A DNA stretch of 64,000 nt from assembly GCA_963854835.1 (NCBI GenBank), contig OY978525.1:87621171-87685170 (forward strand). Direction: 5' to 3'. This document shows positions 22,775 through 34,456 of this stretch, piece after piece (positions within the stretch are counted from its first letter, which is position 1; each line of letters opens with the position of its first letter). The notes below the pieces were generated by a model. It was not told where the DNA came from, searched no databases, and saw nothing but the letters and a program-made list of their open reading frames with translations. The translations under genes and the position numbers were made by a program. Source of the DNA: Megamerina dolium (taxonomy: Eukaryota; Arthropoda; Insecta; Diptera; Megamerinidae).

Positions 22775-24871
22775 AAGTCGCCTTCTATAAATAAATTACT
22801 CGCACGGTAAGAAATTTTCATTCAATGCATTATAATTCTCAAGTACATTTTCATTTCCATTATTTGACAATTTACCCTTACCCATTTTTGCTGAAAATAA
22901 ACAGCATTTATTTTCATTCACTGCATTATAAATTCCGATTCATATATTTCAAATTTAAATGTACAAATAAGATTTACGTATTTTCTGCTACTGTCCTCGT
23001 ATTCGAACCTGGGTACCCAACATCGTGTGTCTGGGTTATCGTATGTTTTATTACCGTCGCTCTACCACTTACGCTAACCTGCAACATATTACTGTTGACT
23101 TAAAAGCGAATCACTTGAAAGTGTAAAAAATCTCTAAATATATTAATTATTTTAAAAATTAATTCCTAACGCATCTCTACAGAGACCGATCGGATACTAA
23201 TCTCCGCTTGATATCTAAATAGATTAAACCCGGATCACTCTCTTTAGAGATTAGTTGCACAATTTTTTGCAGGGTATATAAACATACAAACATACACACA
23301 TGCATAGCTACACGTAACAGCTGTTGCTATTGGTGCTGTTCTGTTTGTGGTTCATTGTAAACATCATGTCTTTTGTAATTAAATGATACGTACTATGTAT
23401 GTTGAATAGTGAAATAAATTAAAAAAATTACTTTATTCCTTAGAACAAGGTCTAGGAAAAAATAACTGATGAATTTTACATTATTCAGAGTTAAATTAGT
23501 ATCAGAGAGTCATAGATTGACGGTGATAGGGAGAACAAAGAGAGAAAGAGAGAAATGCTTGTACTTACATATATGTATTTTCAAGAATTTGCAAGTGTAT
23601 TTTTGCACATAGCATGTAAGAGTGCATTTAAGGTAATTACATTTAATACCATACTTACTGCATACGAGTGCGTGCACTCATATTGAATGTGTTTACATAA
23701 TATATTTTGAAATTTATACTTTACACATTCGAATTAAGTCACCTTTATCAGAATACATATCACGTCACGTTTGTCTTGTCCTGTGTTCAGCAAGACTAAA
23801 ATCCTACAACTTATTAATTTATCGATACGGCTTTGTGTTTTCTTTGATAACTGGTGCAAAGGTACATATACTTATATTACATAAAAATATAACTTTTGTT
23901 ATATACATCTGTTTTAAAAATGAGCTCGAACAGAGAAAATGTACACAAATTAAGTAATTTGCTCCTATAAGACACGCTTATCACAGTTTTATCATAGATT
24001 CTTTATACTTATTCCTACATCACGATTTTTCAGTCAGAAGTTGTATCAATTTTTTCTACCGATTTTTGTTTTCTTCTTTCTTAACAATAAATTTCTATTG
24101 CATAACACTTTAGTTTTTAATTGAAAAATGCACAGACGGAGGGAGAGGGAGCGGGAGAGAGGAATTTTGTCGTTCTCAAGTTAATGTGAAAGTATATTGT
24201 ATATTTGTTATTGCTGCTACATATACCTACTATATACATTTTACCATTTACGTTCTTTATTTAAAGTTTTGATGGATTAATTTTGTAGTTGTTCCTAGTA
24301 CTATAAGTGTTGTTGACGCATTGCCAACAACGATTGTTACTTAAAAAAATATTTTTATTTTGTGTTGTGTAGTATTTTCGCGCGTGCACACATAAACATT
24401 TTATTAGCAATAAGGTAAGTAGTAAAAGTAAATTCAAAATTAAAATAAACTTAAGTACAAAAATTGTCAATTATTGAAATTATGTAGAAGAAAAACAAAG
24501 AAAAAAGCGAAATAGTTTTAAACGTTTACATAATATTGATATTCTTAATTATTTCTTAAGCATTTCATTTACTTACGCATGTAGCCTTGAAGTGGTCGCA
24601 TTAATCGAATTAAGTTATTAAAAATGCTGTGCAATTGATTTAATCACAAAAATTCTGCAATTGAAATTATTCGATTAAGTAATTATAATAAAATTAATCG
24701 CACTAAATATTCTAAATAAATATAATTAATTTTGTCCAAAAACAGCAGGCAGATAGCTTTTCAAATAAATTGCAGATTATTCTAATAATTCTCATATTGA
24801 TTAATCGAACAATTGACTAATGATTAAATGATAAATTGATTAATTTCGATAGCCTTGCTTTTAATATATAC
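22775..24871. other. AT-rich noncoding DNA
   Basis: No gene seen. Includes a GGGAGAGGGAGCGGG purine tract near 24139 and a 92-codon frame (22825-23103) with no domain. Confidence 0.5.
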
Positions 24872-24879
24872 TAAATAGT

Positions 24880-25363
24880 CTAAAGTCTCTAGACTAAAGT
24901 CTCTCATCATGCCTGTCCCAACATATGGCGCTGAATCCTGGACAATTTCCACCTCGGATGAGCGAATGCTTGGAGTTTTCGAGAGAAAAGTCCTACGCAA
25001 GATCTTTGGACCTATTTGCGTTGGTGGCGAGTACCGAATAAGGTACAACCATGAGCTGTACGAGCTGTATGCCGATATTGACATAGTAAAGCGCATCAAA
25101 ATCCAGCGGCTGCGATGGCTAGGTCATGTCGAGCGAATGGAAGAACACGCTCCAGCTAAGAAGGTGTTATATTCGGAACCCGCTGGAGGACGGCGCAGAA
25201 GAGGAAGACCAAACCTCCGGTGGAAAGACCAAGTACTGGAGAACCTGACGGCGCTTGGAATTTCTAACTGGCGCCAGCTAGGGAAGAACAGAGATGGCTG
25301 GCGAAGCATGTTATTTTCGGCCTAAATCGATATTCGGTTGTTATGGCCACATAAGTAAGTAAG
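24880..25363 (+). mobile_element. Short 3' RTE fragment with 8-bp target duplication
   Basis: Flanked by TAAATAGT (24872-24879 and 25364-25371). It carries the last ~470 bp of the RTE family, with an open frame 24909-25325 that encodes MPVPTYGAESWTISTSDERM to NRDGWRSMLFSA. This frame includes RLRWLGHVERM and GGRRRRGRPNLRWKDQ and lacks all RT catalytic motifs. The 3' end is GCCACATAAGTAAGTAAG. At the 5' junction CTAAAGTCTCT is repeated (24880-24890 and 24893-24903), a likely by-product of template slippage when the copy was made. Confidence 0.92.
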
Positions 25364-25450
25364 TAAATAGTAAAAATATTGATTTTAAAGAACTTTCTTG
25401 TACGCCATTGACTTTAGAACTTCATTGTTTAATTTGTATGTTCATTTTGC

Positions 25451-26524
25451 TACCCTCCTTGAGTGCAGGGTATATTCATTTCGAACAGATGTTTGTAACC
25501 ACTTGACGTAATCTCCGGAGATATAGAAAACTTCATATATATTCCTAATCCGCGTCGCGTAAATAGTTGATTTAACAATTCGCACGATGATCTGTCACGA
25601 AATCAGTAAGCCACGCACACTTCTTAATGTGTCTCCCATACAAACACACGGAAATTAAAAAAAATAAATTTAAGCCGCTATAACTCACGAAAAAATCATC
25701 GTATGAAACCATATTTAAGTTGTGGAATAGTATTGAAAAGGATAGACTTAGATTTATAAGAAAGAACCAAGCTCACTCTTATATTGTATATAGCTCCCAT
25801 ACAAACCATGTTGTTTTTTTTGTTGTTTTATGTTTAAACCGTCATACCACCTTGGTCAAAAAGTTTCCGGAATAACCACCGTGTGGCGCTCCCATCATTC
25901 CAATGTTGATGAATGTGGGATCGGATTCAGCCTCGCAAATCATGTCTTTTGCGACGTATCTTTTTTGCCTGAAATTGATTGAATATTGTAAAAAATCGCC
26001 AACACACACAGAGATAGATGTACTCTTGGGTACATAACTTTTGCAAATGTTAAGCTCTGACGCTAAGATATAGAGGGAATATCTACAACAGATGTACCAA
26101 TTTAACAAAAAAACAGAATTCAAATTGGAACAATGGAAGCGCCACACGGTGGTTATTCCGGGTGGTAGCTTCAGCAGTTTTCAGCTTAAAACAACCAATA
26201 AACAATAAATATGCAATAAACATGCGGGAAACCAATGAACCATGCCCACTACTTAATGCAGTTTTCATACAAAGTCGCGGAATTATTTTAAACTTAAAAA
26301 CCGCAATAACTTACAAAATACTTCACCTAAGAGAATCATACTTCAGGTGTAGATTATTATTATAGGCAGAAATGTTTCTTAAAACATTGGTGAGCCACGC
26401 CTACTTTCTAATGTAGCTCACATACAAAGTAGTGGAAATAAAAAAAAGATGGATGTGCGAGCTCACTATATATAACTACATGTGCAGGGTATAATTCGGT
26501 CGGCCCAGGCCGACTGTAAGGTAA
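25451..26524 (-). mobile_element. DINE-like helitron copy A1, interrupted by a MITE
   Basis: Minus-oriented member of the repeat family seen also at 26680, 49724 and 57854. Its 5' terminus (right side, ~26524) has the hairpin GTCGGCCTGGGCCGAC and its 3' terminus (left side, 25451-25472) has an ACCCTGC...GGGT hairpin. Inside are conserved blocks such as CCACGC and CATACAAA from the family's central tandem repeats. The copy is diverged and shortened, and a 319-bp MITE sits at 25847-26165. It encodes nothing. Confidence 0.75.
25847..26165. mobile_element. MITE with long inverted termini, TA-flanked
   Basis: A 319-bp element between TA (25845-25846) and TA (26166-26167). The ends are CCACC then CCGGAATAACCACCGTGTGG on the left, and the complement on the right with GGAAGCGCCACACGG. 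The left terminus carries an extra ~15 nt (TTGGTCAAAAAGTTT, 25852-25866) between its first five bases and the rest of the repeat. Inverted arms span ~40 bp. It has no coding capacity. Confidence 0.82.
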
Positions 26525-26679
26525 TTTTTTCCAATCATTGTACCATCTCATGTATAGAATCTTAACATATATGTGGAGAAAAAGATTTAAAAGGCAATTC
26601 AATTTTTATACTGCATTTAAACAAAATTCAGATATTTGTCTATTCAGTATTTTACTTGCGAAGAAACATATAGAAAAAA

Positions 26680-27986
26680 TCTCCTTGCAGTCGGCTGGGG
26701 CCGACCATATTATGCCCAGCATATGTAGATATATATATAAAGTTTACTCGAATATCCATCTTTTCCCTTTAGTTCCACTTTTTGAAAAACAATTTTTGCA
26801 TATACTACTAATTTACACCCGAAATATGGTTGACTTTGACAAAGTACTTTGTATGTTATGAGAGTTCTAAAAGGGAAATTTTAAAGGAGGTTTTTAAGAT
26901 AATTCCGTGACTTAGTATGGGAGCTATATACATCCAATTAATTTTTCAATATTAATCCACACCTTAAATTTGTTTGTCCTGAGCTGAATAGTTCGTAAGT
27001 TAAAGCGGTTTTAAGTTTTTAAAATTTTCGCAACTTTGTATGGTAGTCCCATTAAGAAGTGGGCGTGGCATGTGGATTTTTTGCCAGATTATGTATAACT
27101 ACCATATTAACCAAGTATTAATTATGATTGTTCTAGACAGAAGATTGCAGAAGCTGCAGCTACCTCAACTTAAAAGAAATTCAGTCATCCTGTATGGGAG
27201 CCACTATAAACAATAGACGTGGCTTGCCCATTTCTTGTGGGCATATTTGCCCTTACAATACTAATCCACACCTTCAATCTGGTTGTTCTACGCTGAATAG
27301 TTTGTAAGTTATGGCGGTTAAAATTTTTGTTTAATTTCCTCAACTTTGTATGGGAGCCTCAATAAGAAGTGGGCGTGGTACGCTGATTTTTTGCCAGATT
27401 ATTTCCGACTACCGTGTTAATCTAAGTGTCAATTATGGTTATTCTAGACAGAAGATTGTAGAAGTTACAGCAGTTTCAATTTAAAAGAAGTACAGACACT
27501 TTGTATGGGAGCTACGCTAGAAAGTAGGCGTGGCTCATCCACTTTTGGTGAGGTTATATAGTAGTATAATATAACTCTATGTGCAAAATATTGTTGTCCC
27601 AAGTGGTATATTGTGTGAGTTGTAGCAAGTTAAAGATTTTGAAAATTTCGAGGTTAGTCGCTTTGAATGCTTGGTGTGGGCGTGGTTATTGACCGATCAT
27701 GCCCAATATCAATCCCCTCCGTACCCTTGGATCATAGATTACTTATGCCAAATTTCATCGAAATAGCTCAATATTTACTTAAGTTATCGTGCGAACAAGC
27801 CAGGTGACAGACAGACGGACGGACGGATGGACGGACGGACGGACGGACGGACATCGTTAAATCGAAAATTTAATCGACGCTGATCACGAATATATATCTA
27901 TGTCTATATCTCCGGAGATTCCTTCAAGTGGACACAAACATCTGACCGAAATGAATATACCTTGCATATTGCATTATGCAGGGTAT
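26680..27986 (+). mobile_element. DINE-like helitron copy A2 with ~155-bp central repeats
   Basis: Starts TCTCCTTGCAGTCGGC with a GTCGGCTGGGGCCGAC hairpin and ends with the hairpin CTTGCATATTGCATTATGCAG plus GGTAT. The centre repeats a ~30-bp core (TTTGTATGGGAGC ... GGGCGTGGC). The GTATGG of this core starts at 26915, 27038, 27192, 27348 and 27503: three spacings of 154-156 bp, plus one of 123 bp where a ~30-bp piece is missing. A GGAC tetranucleotide run lies at 27804-27852. This architecture (two end blocks, ~150-bp central repeats, 3' hairpin) matches what I recall of DINE-TR1 non-autonomous helitrons of Drosophila and Bactrocera. Confidence 0.85.
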
Positions 27987-28319
27987 AGAAAGTGCACCAA
28001 AGTTTTCACACAGATCTATCAAAAAAATTTGGTTGTGACAGTCATTTGAAACGAATGACTACGAGCATTTTCGTAAAATGGGATAAAAGTGAATTTGGTC
28101 TGATCAATGAACGCTATTTCTTGCGAGAAAAATACATTATGCAAACCAAACAAGAGCTTGAAAGGTATTAAGGACGCTTCACAATCGATCGGAACTATCC
28201 ACAATTGATTTAGCTAATTCCGGTGCGGTCGTGTCCTCGTAAGTGACAGGCGCCCATTACAGAAATGGTCGTTAAAATCCACGGTGTGATATTAGACGAC
28301 TTATTACACGGATCAGTAC
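27987..28319. other. Unclassified noncoding stretch
   Basis: Sequence between the DINE copy and the mariner relic; it may include the eroded 5' part of that mariner, but I cannot align it. Confidence 0.35.
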
Positions 28320-28648
28320 TTTGAAATTTGCATAAATATTTGGATATGGATAAGCTATTGGTGCGGTTCGTACCAATGGTCTTCCCGTGGTGAATCGAAG
28401 CCGCCGAAGGCCAACGTGGGTCTATCAGCCAACAAGATCATCGCGACTATTTATTGGGATGCGTGCAAAGGGTAAACGATCACCGGCGAATATTATGTAG
28501 AGCTTTGGATTTTATTCGACGTCGATTGTGTGGTGAAACATGTTCTCTTTCACAATGACAATCCAGCTGCTTACAAGTCCGCAGTAGCAATAGCAAAATA
28601 TCAAAAATTATGTTAATTGCTTCCCTATTGAGCATATTGTCAACATTT
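28320..28648 (+). pseudogene. Relic of a DD34D-type mariner transposase
   Basis: Short frames read YLDMDKLLVRFVP, SANKIIATIYWDACKG (about 28412-28461), TITGEYYVELW (28464-28501) and KHVLFHNDNPAAYKSAVAIA (about 28530-28598), followed by a LLPY segment. In order these match the catalytic region of mariner transposases (L.ARWVP; SA.KVMA.VFWD; KTITGEYY; VLFHQDNAP.H; LLPHPPYSPDL). Stops and frameshifts separate the pieces and the terminal repeats are not recognisable. The relic is older than the two DD41D copies and abuts a SINE. Confidence 0.75.
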
Positions 28649-28655
28649 AACCCTA

Positions 28656-28903
28656 AGAGTACCCACCTGCCGGCAAGAATTGGCAATTTTTCCGGCAGTA
28701 ACAATTTGCCAAAAGTGCTTCTTAAAAGAGCTCTGTGACAAAAACTAAGTTAAAGTGATGTCACAAGAGTTCTGCCGTTCGGAACCGGCTAATATAAGTA
28801 GGTCCCTTCTAATGCTGTCCAAATTTAACACGCACAACAGCATTGGAAGAGAAGCTCAGTGGTATCACAATGGGCCTTTCTGGCTTAAGTGTGTTCTCGC
28901 AGA
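28656..28903 (+). mobile_element. SINE fragment lacking head and tail
   Basis: Begins in the body (GTACCCACCTGCCGGCAAG) and ends after the AAGAGAAGCTC block with a scrambled remainder. It lacks the tRNA-like promoter part and the GCCACATA tail. Confidence 0.85.
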
Positions 28904-29214
28904 GAGAGGGCAGCCACATAACCTCCACGAAAGCGTATGATTTGGAGGGTATAAGAAATTTGGACAAAAGTGGATGAAGTGTATCTTACTAAAATATGTC
29001 TATGTTTTTTTCAAATAGGGTTAAGTGAAGTGAAGTGAACTGAAGTGCCCACCTTTTCACTTCAAGACAAGGGCACTCAGTTATATAACAATTGTACCCA
29101 AACTCAGCAATGGAAAGAAAATGGAAAGACAGGAGGAAGAAAAAGAAGAACAAAAAGAAGCGATAGAGTAGAGAATATTACTTTACCTCAAACTTCCTAG
29201 TACTCTTAACGAAT
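28904..29214. other. Noncoding DNA
   Basis: Includes a purine-rich GAAAG/AGGAAG tract at 29110-29165 and imperfect AGTGA repeats near 29024-29048. No gene seen. Confidence 0.5.
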
Positions 29215-29690
29215 CTAAGAAGATCGGATAGAGGGAGAGCATAGTTCAGTCTCTCTCTCTATCAGGCTCAAAGCATCTCCTCCCAACGTTTGCCAGTCTG
29301 CTGTCAGGTTCATTTACAAAGCCCGTAGACCGTCGAGTCTTGTGGATCATGCCCACATAGTCTTTGATCCATGGTTTGATCCACGCAGAGCTCAATCCAA
29401 ATATATGGGCGTACCAGCAGAGCTCTCATTGGCCAAATTCATTCCCTCTACACCGCAGTGTCCCGGAGCCCAAATAAGATGAAGCATATTACGCTTTGCG
29501 AAGCTATTCAGCCGCTGGTCATCTTCGAAGAGCTGGCAGGGCTCGCAATAGCTTGGAGTGCAGTGTGACTGTCACTGCAAATGCCAATTCGTTTCCCATG
29601 CCAACTCTTCTCAATAATACAGTAGACCACTTTTAGAATGCATATACTTCTGTTAGAAATACAGTCGCCATGCTTCCGGTGGAGAACTAG
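29215..29690 (-). pseudogene. Orphan RNase H domain relic of a LINE
   Basis: On the minus strand the frames read TEVYAF (stop) near 29660, then WHGKRIGICSDSHTALQAIA (about 29605-29546), then NMLHLIWAPGHCGVEG (about 29499-29452) and ANESSAGTP. This is the pattern of the RNase H domain found after the RT in I/R1/jockey-group LINEs (E..A, SDS..AL.A, L.WVPGH.G..GNE.AD). The first Glu, the Asp of SDS and the GH motif are visible. The GNE region is altered (EGMNLANESS). Stops and frameshifts make it a pseudogene. No RT or endonuclease part lies nearby, so the copy is truncated. Confidence 0.72.
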
Positions 29691-31054
29691 TACTTGGTAT
29701 TTTCATCCAAGGGTTGTTCTTAATTAATTTTCATGGACGTAAACATAAATTATATGCGTGGCTGAAGAAAAATATTTTAACTTGGTGAATATCTATTAAA
29801 ACTTCATAATAGTCGCATTCCTAAATAATAATGTTTTTTTCCGAAATGTTAATGTGTTGAATTTCTTCTTTAATTTCTAATTCCTTATAGAGGTCTTTCA
29901 GAAGCTTTAACATAGCAATTTTTTAGAATGTGAAATTTCAAATTTCGGCATAATAGGACGAATGTTTCTCTTTTTGACAAACATTCAGCTGAAAATGGAC
30001 TTAAAATAGAAACGACGACCATTGCCATATAAGACCAACACACGAACCATTGAGCTGCTATACTAATGTGTAAATAAGCGAAGCAAATATCAAGTCTCTT
30101 AAAAAGAATAAAAAATCTGATATTGAGTACGATGTCATTTAAACAATGCTGTATATGTATATGTTTTCAAACATTGGAATTTATTTAGTCACCCTTGTAT
30201 TTTATGAAAATTCTTGCTATATATAAAAATTATGAATATATTGTATGTATAGTATAATACTTGATTGGTGGCATGCTTTTTTGCTGCAAAGTCCTTTTAA
30301 ATGTCATTCAACCTCTTTTGTCGGCGGAGACGATTTTTTCCATTTTTTTTTCATTATTTTCATTGAGGTTTTTGTTTATTTGCATGTGAGAGTGTTCTTT
30401 AGCACCTTTGAGAAATGTCAAAAGCAGGACGACAAAGATCTTTGGCATCTGTGGCGCACACAACGCCATATATGCCAAAGACTCACAACATCTTCGTATA
30501 ACGCCTCGATTGAATAAAAGAAACCTTAGTCAAGTGAAGAAAATATTTAAGGAATTCTCCTTAAGATATCTTCATATATGAAATATGATTTTTGCTTTTA
30601 TTTGATGGTTTTGCTTGTTTGTATTTTACATACCTTACTAGTTTTTACATAATGGCGCGTCACTGTACAAGTGTTGACTGTGACAAAATGTCAACCCGTA
30701 GTCGTGGCCGTCGTCATCATACTCGTCACAGTCATTATCGTTGTCGTGGCTAAGTGGAATTTGTGGTTTTTTATACTTCATAAAAATTACAATTGCAAAG
30801 GAAAGAAATGAAAATAAAAATACTATTTCTGCTACGATGATGCCACACCTTTTCAGTGGTTAATTAAAATGGACACACAGCGAAATAATTATAAATGCAA
30901 TGTCTTTATTTTGTCATTATGTTACCTTACACAAATCTCTCAAATTGTGAATAAAATGTTTTATTCAGTCATTTCAAGTGTTCTATTGTCCAATGTTAAT
31001 CCATTTTATTTGAGTATTACGGTTTCTCCAACCTTTTAATGTATGTATTTGCTT
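29691..31054. other. AT-rich noncoding DNA with a decayed SINE-like segment
   Basis: At 29890-30066 the minus strand has an A-box-like TAGCAGCTCAATGGTT and eroded SINE body sequence, a probable old copy. A short Arg/His-rich frame lies at 30652-30753 (separate entry). Confidence 0.45.
30652..30753 (+). CDS. Candidate small ORF, 33 residues, Arg/His/Cys-rich (doubtful)
   Basis: An ATG-to-TAA frame encodes MARHCTSVDCDKMSTRSRG followed by RRHHTRHSHYRCRG. The local base composition is clearly richer in G and C than the AT-rich surroundings, which are otherwise without features. The sequence is largely CGT/CAT/GTC codon runs, so it could equally be a decayed trinucleotide repeat. No family is recognised and no promoter or splice context is visible. 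It is listed because it is a compositional outlier with a closed frame; I would not call it a gene on this evidence. Confidence 0.15.
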   Translation: MARHCTSVDCDKMSTRSRGRRHHTRHSHYRCRG

Positions 31055-31067
31055 CAGTAATGAAATA

Positions 31068-34000
31068 CTTACTTACTTACTTATGTGGCCATAACAACCG
31101 AATATCGATTTAGGCCGAAAATAACATGCTTCGCCAGCCATCTCTGTTCTTCGCTAGCTGGCGCCAGTTAGAAATTCCAAGCGCCGTCAGGTTCTCCAGT
31201 ACTTGGTCTTTCCACCGGAGGTTTGGTCTTCCTCTTCTGCGTCGTCCTCCAGCGGGTTCCGAATATAACACCTTCTTAGCTGGAGCGTGTTCTTCCATTC
31301 GCTCGACATGACCTAGCCAGCGCAGCCGCTGGATTTTGATGCGCTTTACTATGTCAATATCGGCATATAGCTCGTACAGCTCATGGTTGTACCTTATTCG
31401 GTACTCGCCACCAACGCAAATAGGTCCAAAGATCCTGCGTATGACCTTTCTCTCGAAAACTCCAAGCATTCGCTCATCAGAGATGGAAATTGTCCAGGCT
31501 TCAGCGCCATATGTTAGGACAGGCATGATGAGAGACTTGTAGAGTGTAGTTTTCGTTCTTCGAGAGAGGGCTCGACTTTTCAATTGCTTACTCAGCCCAA
31601 AGTAACACCTGTTAGCAAGAGTTATCCTAAGCATGATCTCCAAGCTGACGTCATTACTGCTGTTAATGCTGGTTCCAAGATAGACAAAGTCCCTTACTAC
31701 TTCAAAAGCGTAGTTGTCAACAGTGACGTGCTCTCCAAGACGCCGGGACTCTTTGTTTGTTGACACTAGATACTTCGTCTTGCCCTCGTTCACCGTGAGA
31801 CCCATCCGACGCGACTATCTTTCCAACTCTGAGAATGCTGCACTGACTGCTCGCGTGTTCATGCCGATTATGTCAATATCGTCCGCATACGCTAACAGCA
31901 CGACACTTTTGTTGAAGATAGTGCCATTATGTCGTAGATCAGCAGCTCGTATTATTTTCTCCATAATAAGATGGAAGAAGTCGCACGATAACGAATCACC
32001 TTGTCTGAAACCCCGTTCGGTATTAAACGGTGCGGAGAGGTCCTTCCCAATTTTCACTGCACAACGAGAGTTATGCAGTGTCATTCTACAAAGTCGAATG
32101 AGCTTTGCAGGAATACCGAACTCAGACATTGTTGCGTAGAGGTAATCCCTTACCGGACTGTCGAAAGCGGCTTTATAATCAACAAATAGGTGGTGTGTGT
32201 CGATCTGTTTTTCTTGGGTCTTCTCCAGGATTTGGCGCAGTGTGAAAATCTGGTCGATGGTGGATTTACCAGGTCTGAAGCCACACTGATAAGGTCCAAT
32301 CAGGTTGCTGAGCATAGGCTTCAACCTTTCACACAGTACGCTCGATAGAACCTTGTATGCGATGCTCAGGAGACTTATTCCACGGTAGTTGGCGCAAATT
32401 GTGGGGTCTCCTTTTTTATGTACAGGAGAGAGAACACTGAGCCTCCAATCATCAGGCATGCTTTCATCCGACCATATTCTGCTTATGAGCTGGTGCATGC
32501 GGGTGAGCAGCTCATCGCCTCCGGTCTTAAACAACTCGGCAGGCAGGCCATCAGCACCTGCAGCTTTGTTGTTCTTCAGCCTTAAAATGGCCGTTTCAAC
32601 CTCGTCATAGTCGGGTGGTGGAACATCAACACCATCATCTGTAATTGGGGTTATCGGGCAATCTCCTCCACTGGCGGAATTGTTCGTAGCATCGCCATTC
32701 AGTAACGTGGAGAAGTGTTCCCTCCATAGGCTCAGTACACTCTGGACATCTGTAACCAGATTCCCATTTCCATCACGACAAGAAGAGGCTCCGGGATTTA
32801 AACCTCCACTTAGGCGCTTGATCTTTTCGAAGAATTTTCGAGTCTCATTCTTGTCGGTACACATCTCTACCTCCTCACACTCACGTCTTTCCAACTCCCT
32901 CTTCTTGCGCCTGAAAAGACGTCTCTCTGCACTCCTTTTCTCTCTATACCGCTCCTTAACAGCTTGCGTTGCGCCTGCACGCAGGGTTCTTCTGTAGGCG
33001 GCGTCTTTCTCTGCGGTAGCGTCGCGACACTCCTGATCATACCACTCATTCCTCAGAGGCCGGTAGTAACCGATTACCACCTCGGCAGCAGTAGTCATGG
33101 AGTGGGATATATGTGTCCACCGTGCGCATGTATCATCAAGTTGGGGAGTGTTCTGCATAAGCAGATCCGATAGTCGAGTGGAAAATGCATCTACTGTCTC
33201 TGGTGATCGCAGCTTACTGACGTCGAGCTTTCTCTGTGTGGGACTTCTCTTGTTATTTGGACACATAAGCGTGTGCGCACCTTAGCTGCAACAAGGTAGT
33301 GATCCGAGCCTATGTTGGCACCACGGATCGATTTCACGTCCATCACACTGGAAGCATGCCTTCCGTCAATCACCACATGATCAATTTGGTTTCTTGTACG
33401 TTGATCTGGAGACAGCCATGTCGCTTTGTGGATGTCGAGATGCTGGAATCTGGTACCACCAATTACCATGTTTCGTGCTGCGGCGAAGTCGATCAGCCTC
33501 ATTCCGTTATCGGAGGTGTTCTGGTGGAGGCTGAATTTTCCGACAGTTGGACCAAAGGTACCTTCCTTGCCCACACTGGCATTAAAGTCGCCAAGCACGA
33601 TTTTGATATCGTGGCGGGGGCAGCGGTCATAAGCTTCTTCGAGGCGCTGAAAGAAGCTCTCCTTGGTCACATTGTCCTTCTCATCCGTCGGAGCGTGGGC
33701 ACATATAAGAATGATGTTGAAAAATTTTGCCTTGATGCGGATTGTGGCCAGCCGTTCGTTCACAGGCGTGAACTGTGAGACAAGATGTCATAGTCTCTTG
33801 CTGACCAAAAATCCACATCCTAATTCGTGCCTTTCAGCATGGCAACTGTAGTAGATATGACAGGACGCTCTTTTGGAGCAGCCCTGTCCTGTCCATCGCA
33901 TTTCCTGGAGAGCGGTGATGTCAGCTCTGTATTTTTCGAGGACATCAACCAGCTGGATAGAGGCACCCTCCCTATAAAGGGACCGGACATTCCAGGTGCA

Positions 34001-34443
34001 TATCCGTAAATCATTGTCCTTTTTTCGTTTGCGGGGGTCATCAACAAAAGCGGTAGTCCTTATCCGAGGCATTTTAGTTTTTTTCATTGGGGGGGTTTTT
34101 TATGTGGCGGGTCCCAAACCCAACGCACAACCTCTAACCGAGGAGATTTTCGCCACTCACTTCAGCCGCCTCCCAGCGGGTGCCAGGAAGACGTTGCCCG
34201 GTGGTCGCCACATGGAGGGCCCCCATTAATAATAATGAAAGCGCCGTCACATAGTAAGCAGAGCAAGCTATATGACTACCCCTCATTAACAAATAAAGGT
34301 ATCATCACATAGCGCTCAGATCAAACTACATGACAGCCAGTGAGTTGACTTGCGATGAGTTCAACAAGGATTGCGCTAGCCCCACCCATTTGAGGCAGTT
34401 AGACACGTTACCTTGCGAAAACACCACCAGACCACCAGACCAC
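31068..34443 (-). mobile_element. Full-length RTE-clade LINE with 13-bp target duplication
   Basis: A 3376-bp element flanked by CAGTAATGAAATA (31055-31067 and 34444-34456). On the minus strand it has a ~355-bp 5' UTR that begins with repeated GGTGGTCT, one long ORF and a very short 3' UTR. It ends in GGTTGTTATGGCCACATAAG plus AGTA repeats rather than poly(A), as RTE-clade elements typically do. Its length matches the 41281-44663 copy. Confidence 0.96.
31110..34087 (-). pseudogene. RTE endonuclease-reverse transcriptase with two stops and one frameshift
   Basis: Full-length ORF equivalent to the intact 992-residue protein, with three lesions: a CGA-to-TGA stop at 33785-33787 (after VSKRL), a 1-nt deletion at ~33257 (after RTRLCV) and a GAG-to-TAG stop at 31812-31814 (after SELER). 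Endonuclease motifs (CTWNVRSL, LQEMRWTG, LGDFNA, NQIDHVVIDGR, GSDHYLVAA) and all RT motifs including YADDIDIIG are otherwise present. The few, scattered lesions indicate a young but dead copy. Confidence 0.93.
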
Positions 34444-34456
34444 CAGTAATGAAATA

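Noticed and set aside
22242..23275. A ~1-kb DNA transposon with ends CCCTACAAAAAATG / TTTTTTGCAGGG
   Set aside because: Only ~12 bp of inverted similarity and no matching flanking duplication; could be chance in AT-rich DNA.
27804..27852. GGAC tetranucleotide run as an independent microsatellite
   Set aside because: It lies at the same internal position in other DINE copies (50893, and 57930 inverted), so it is part of that element.
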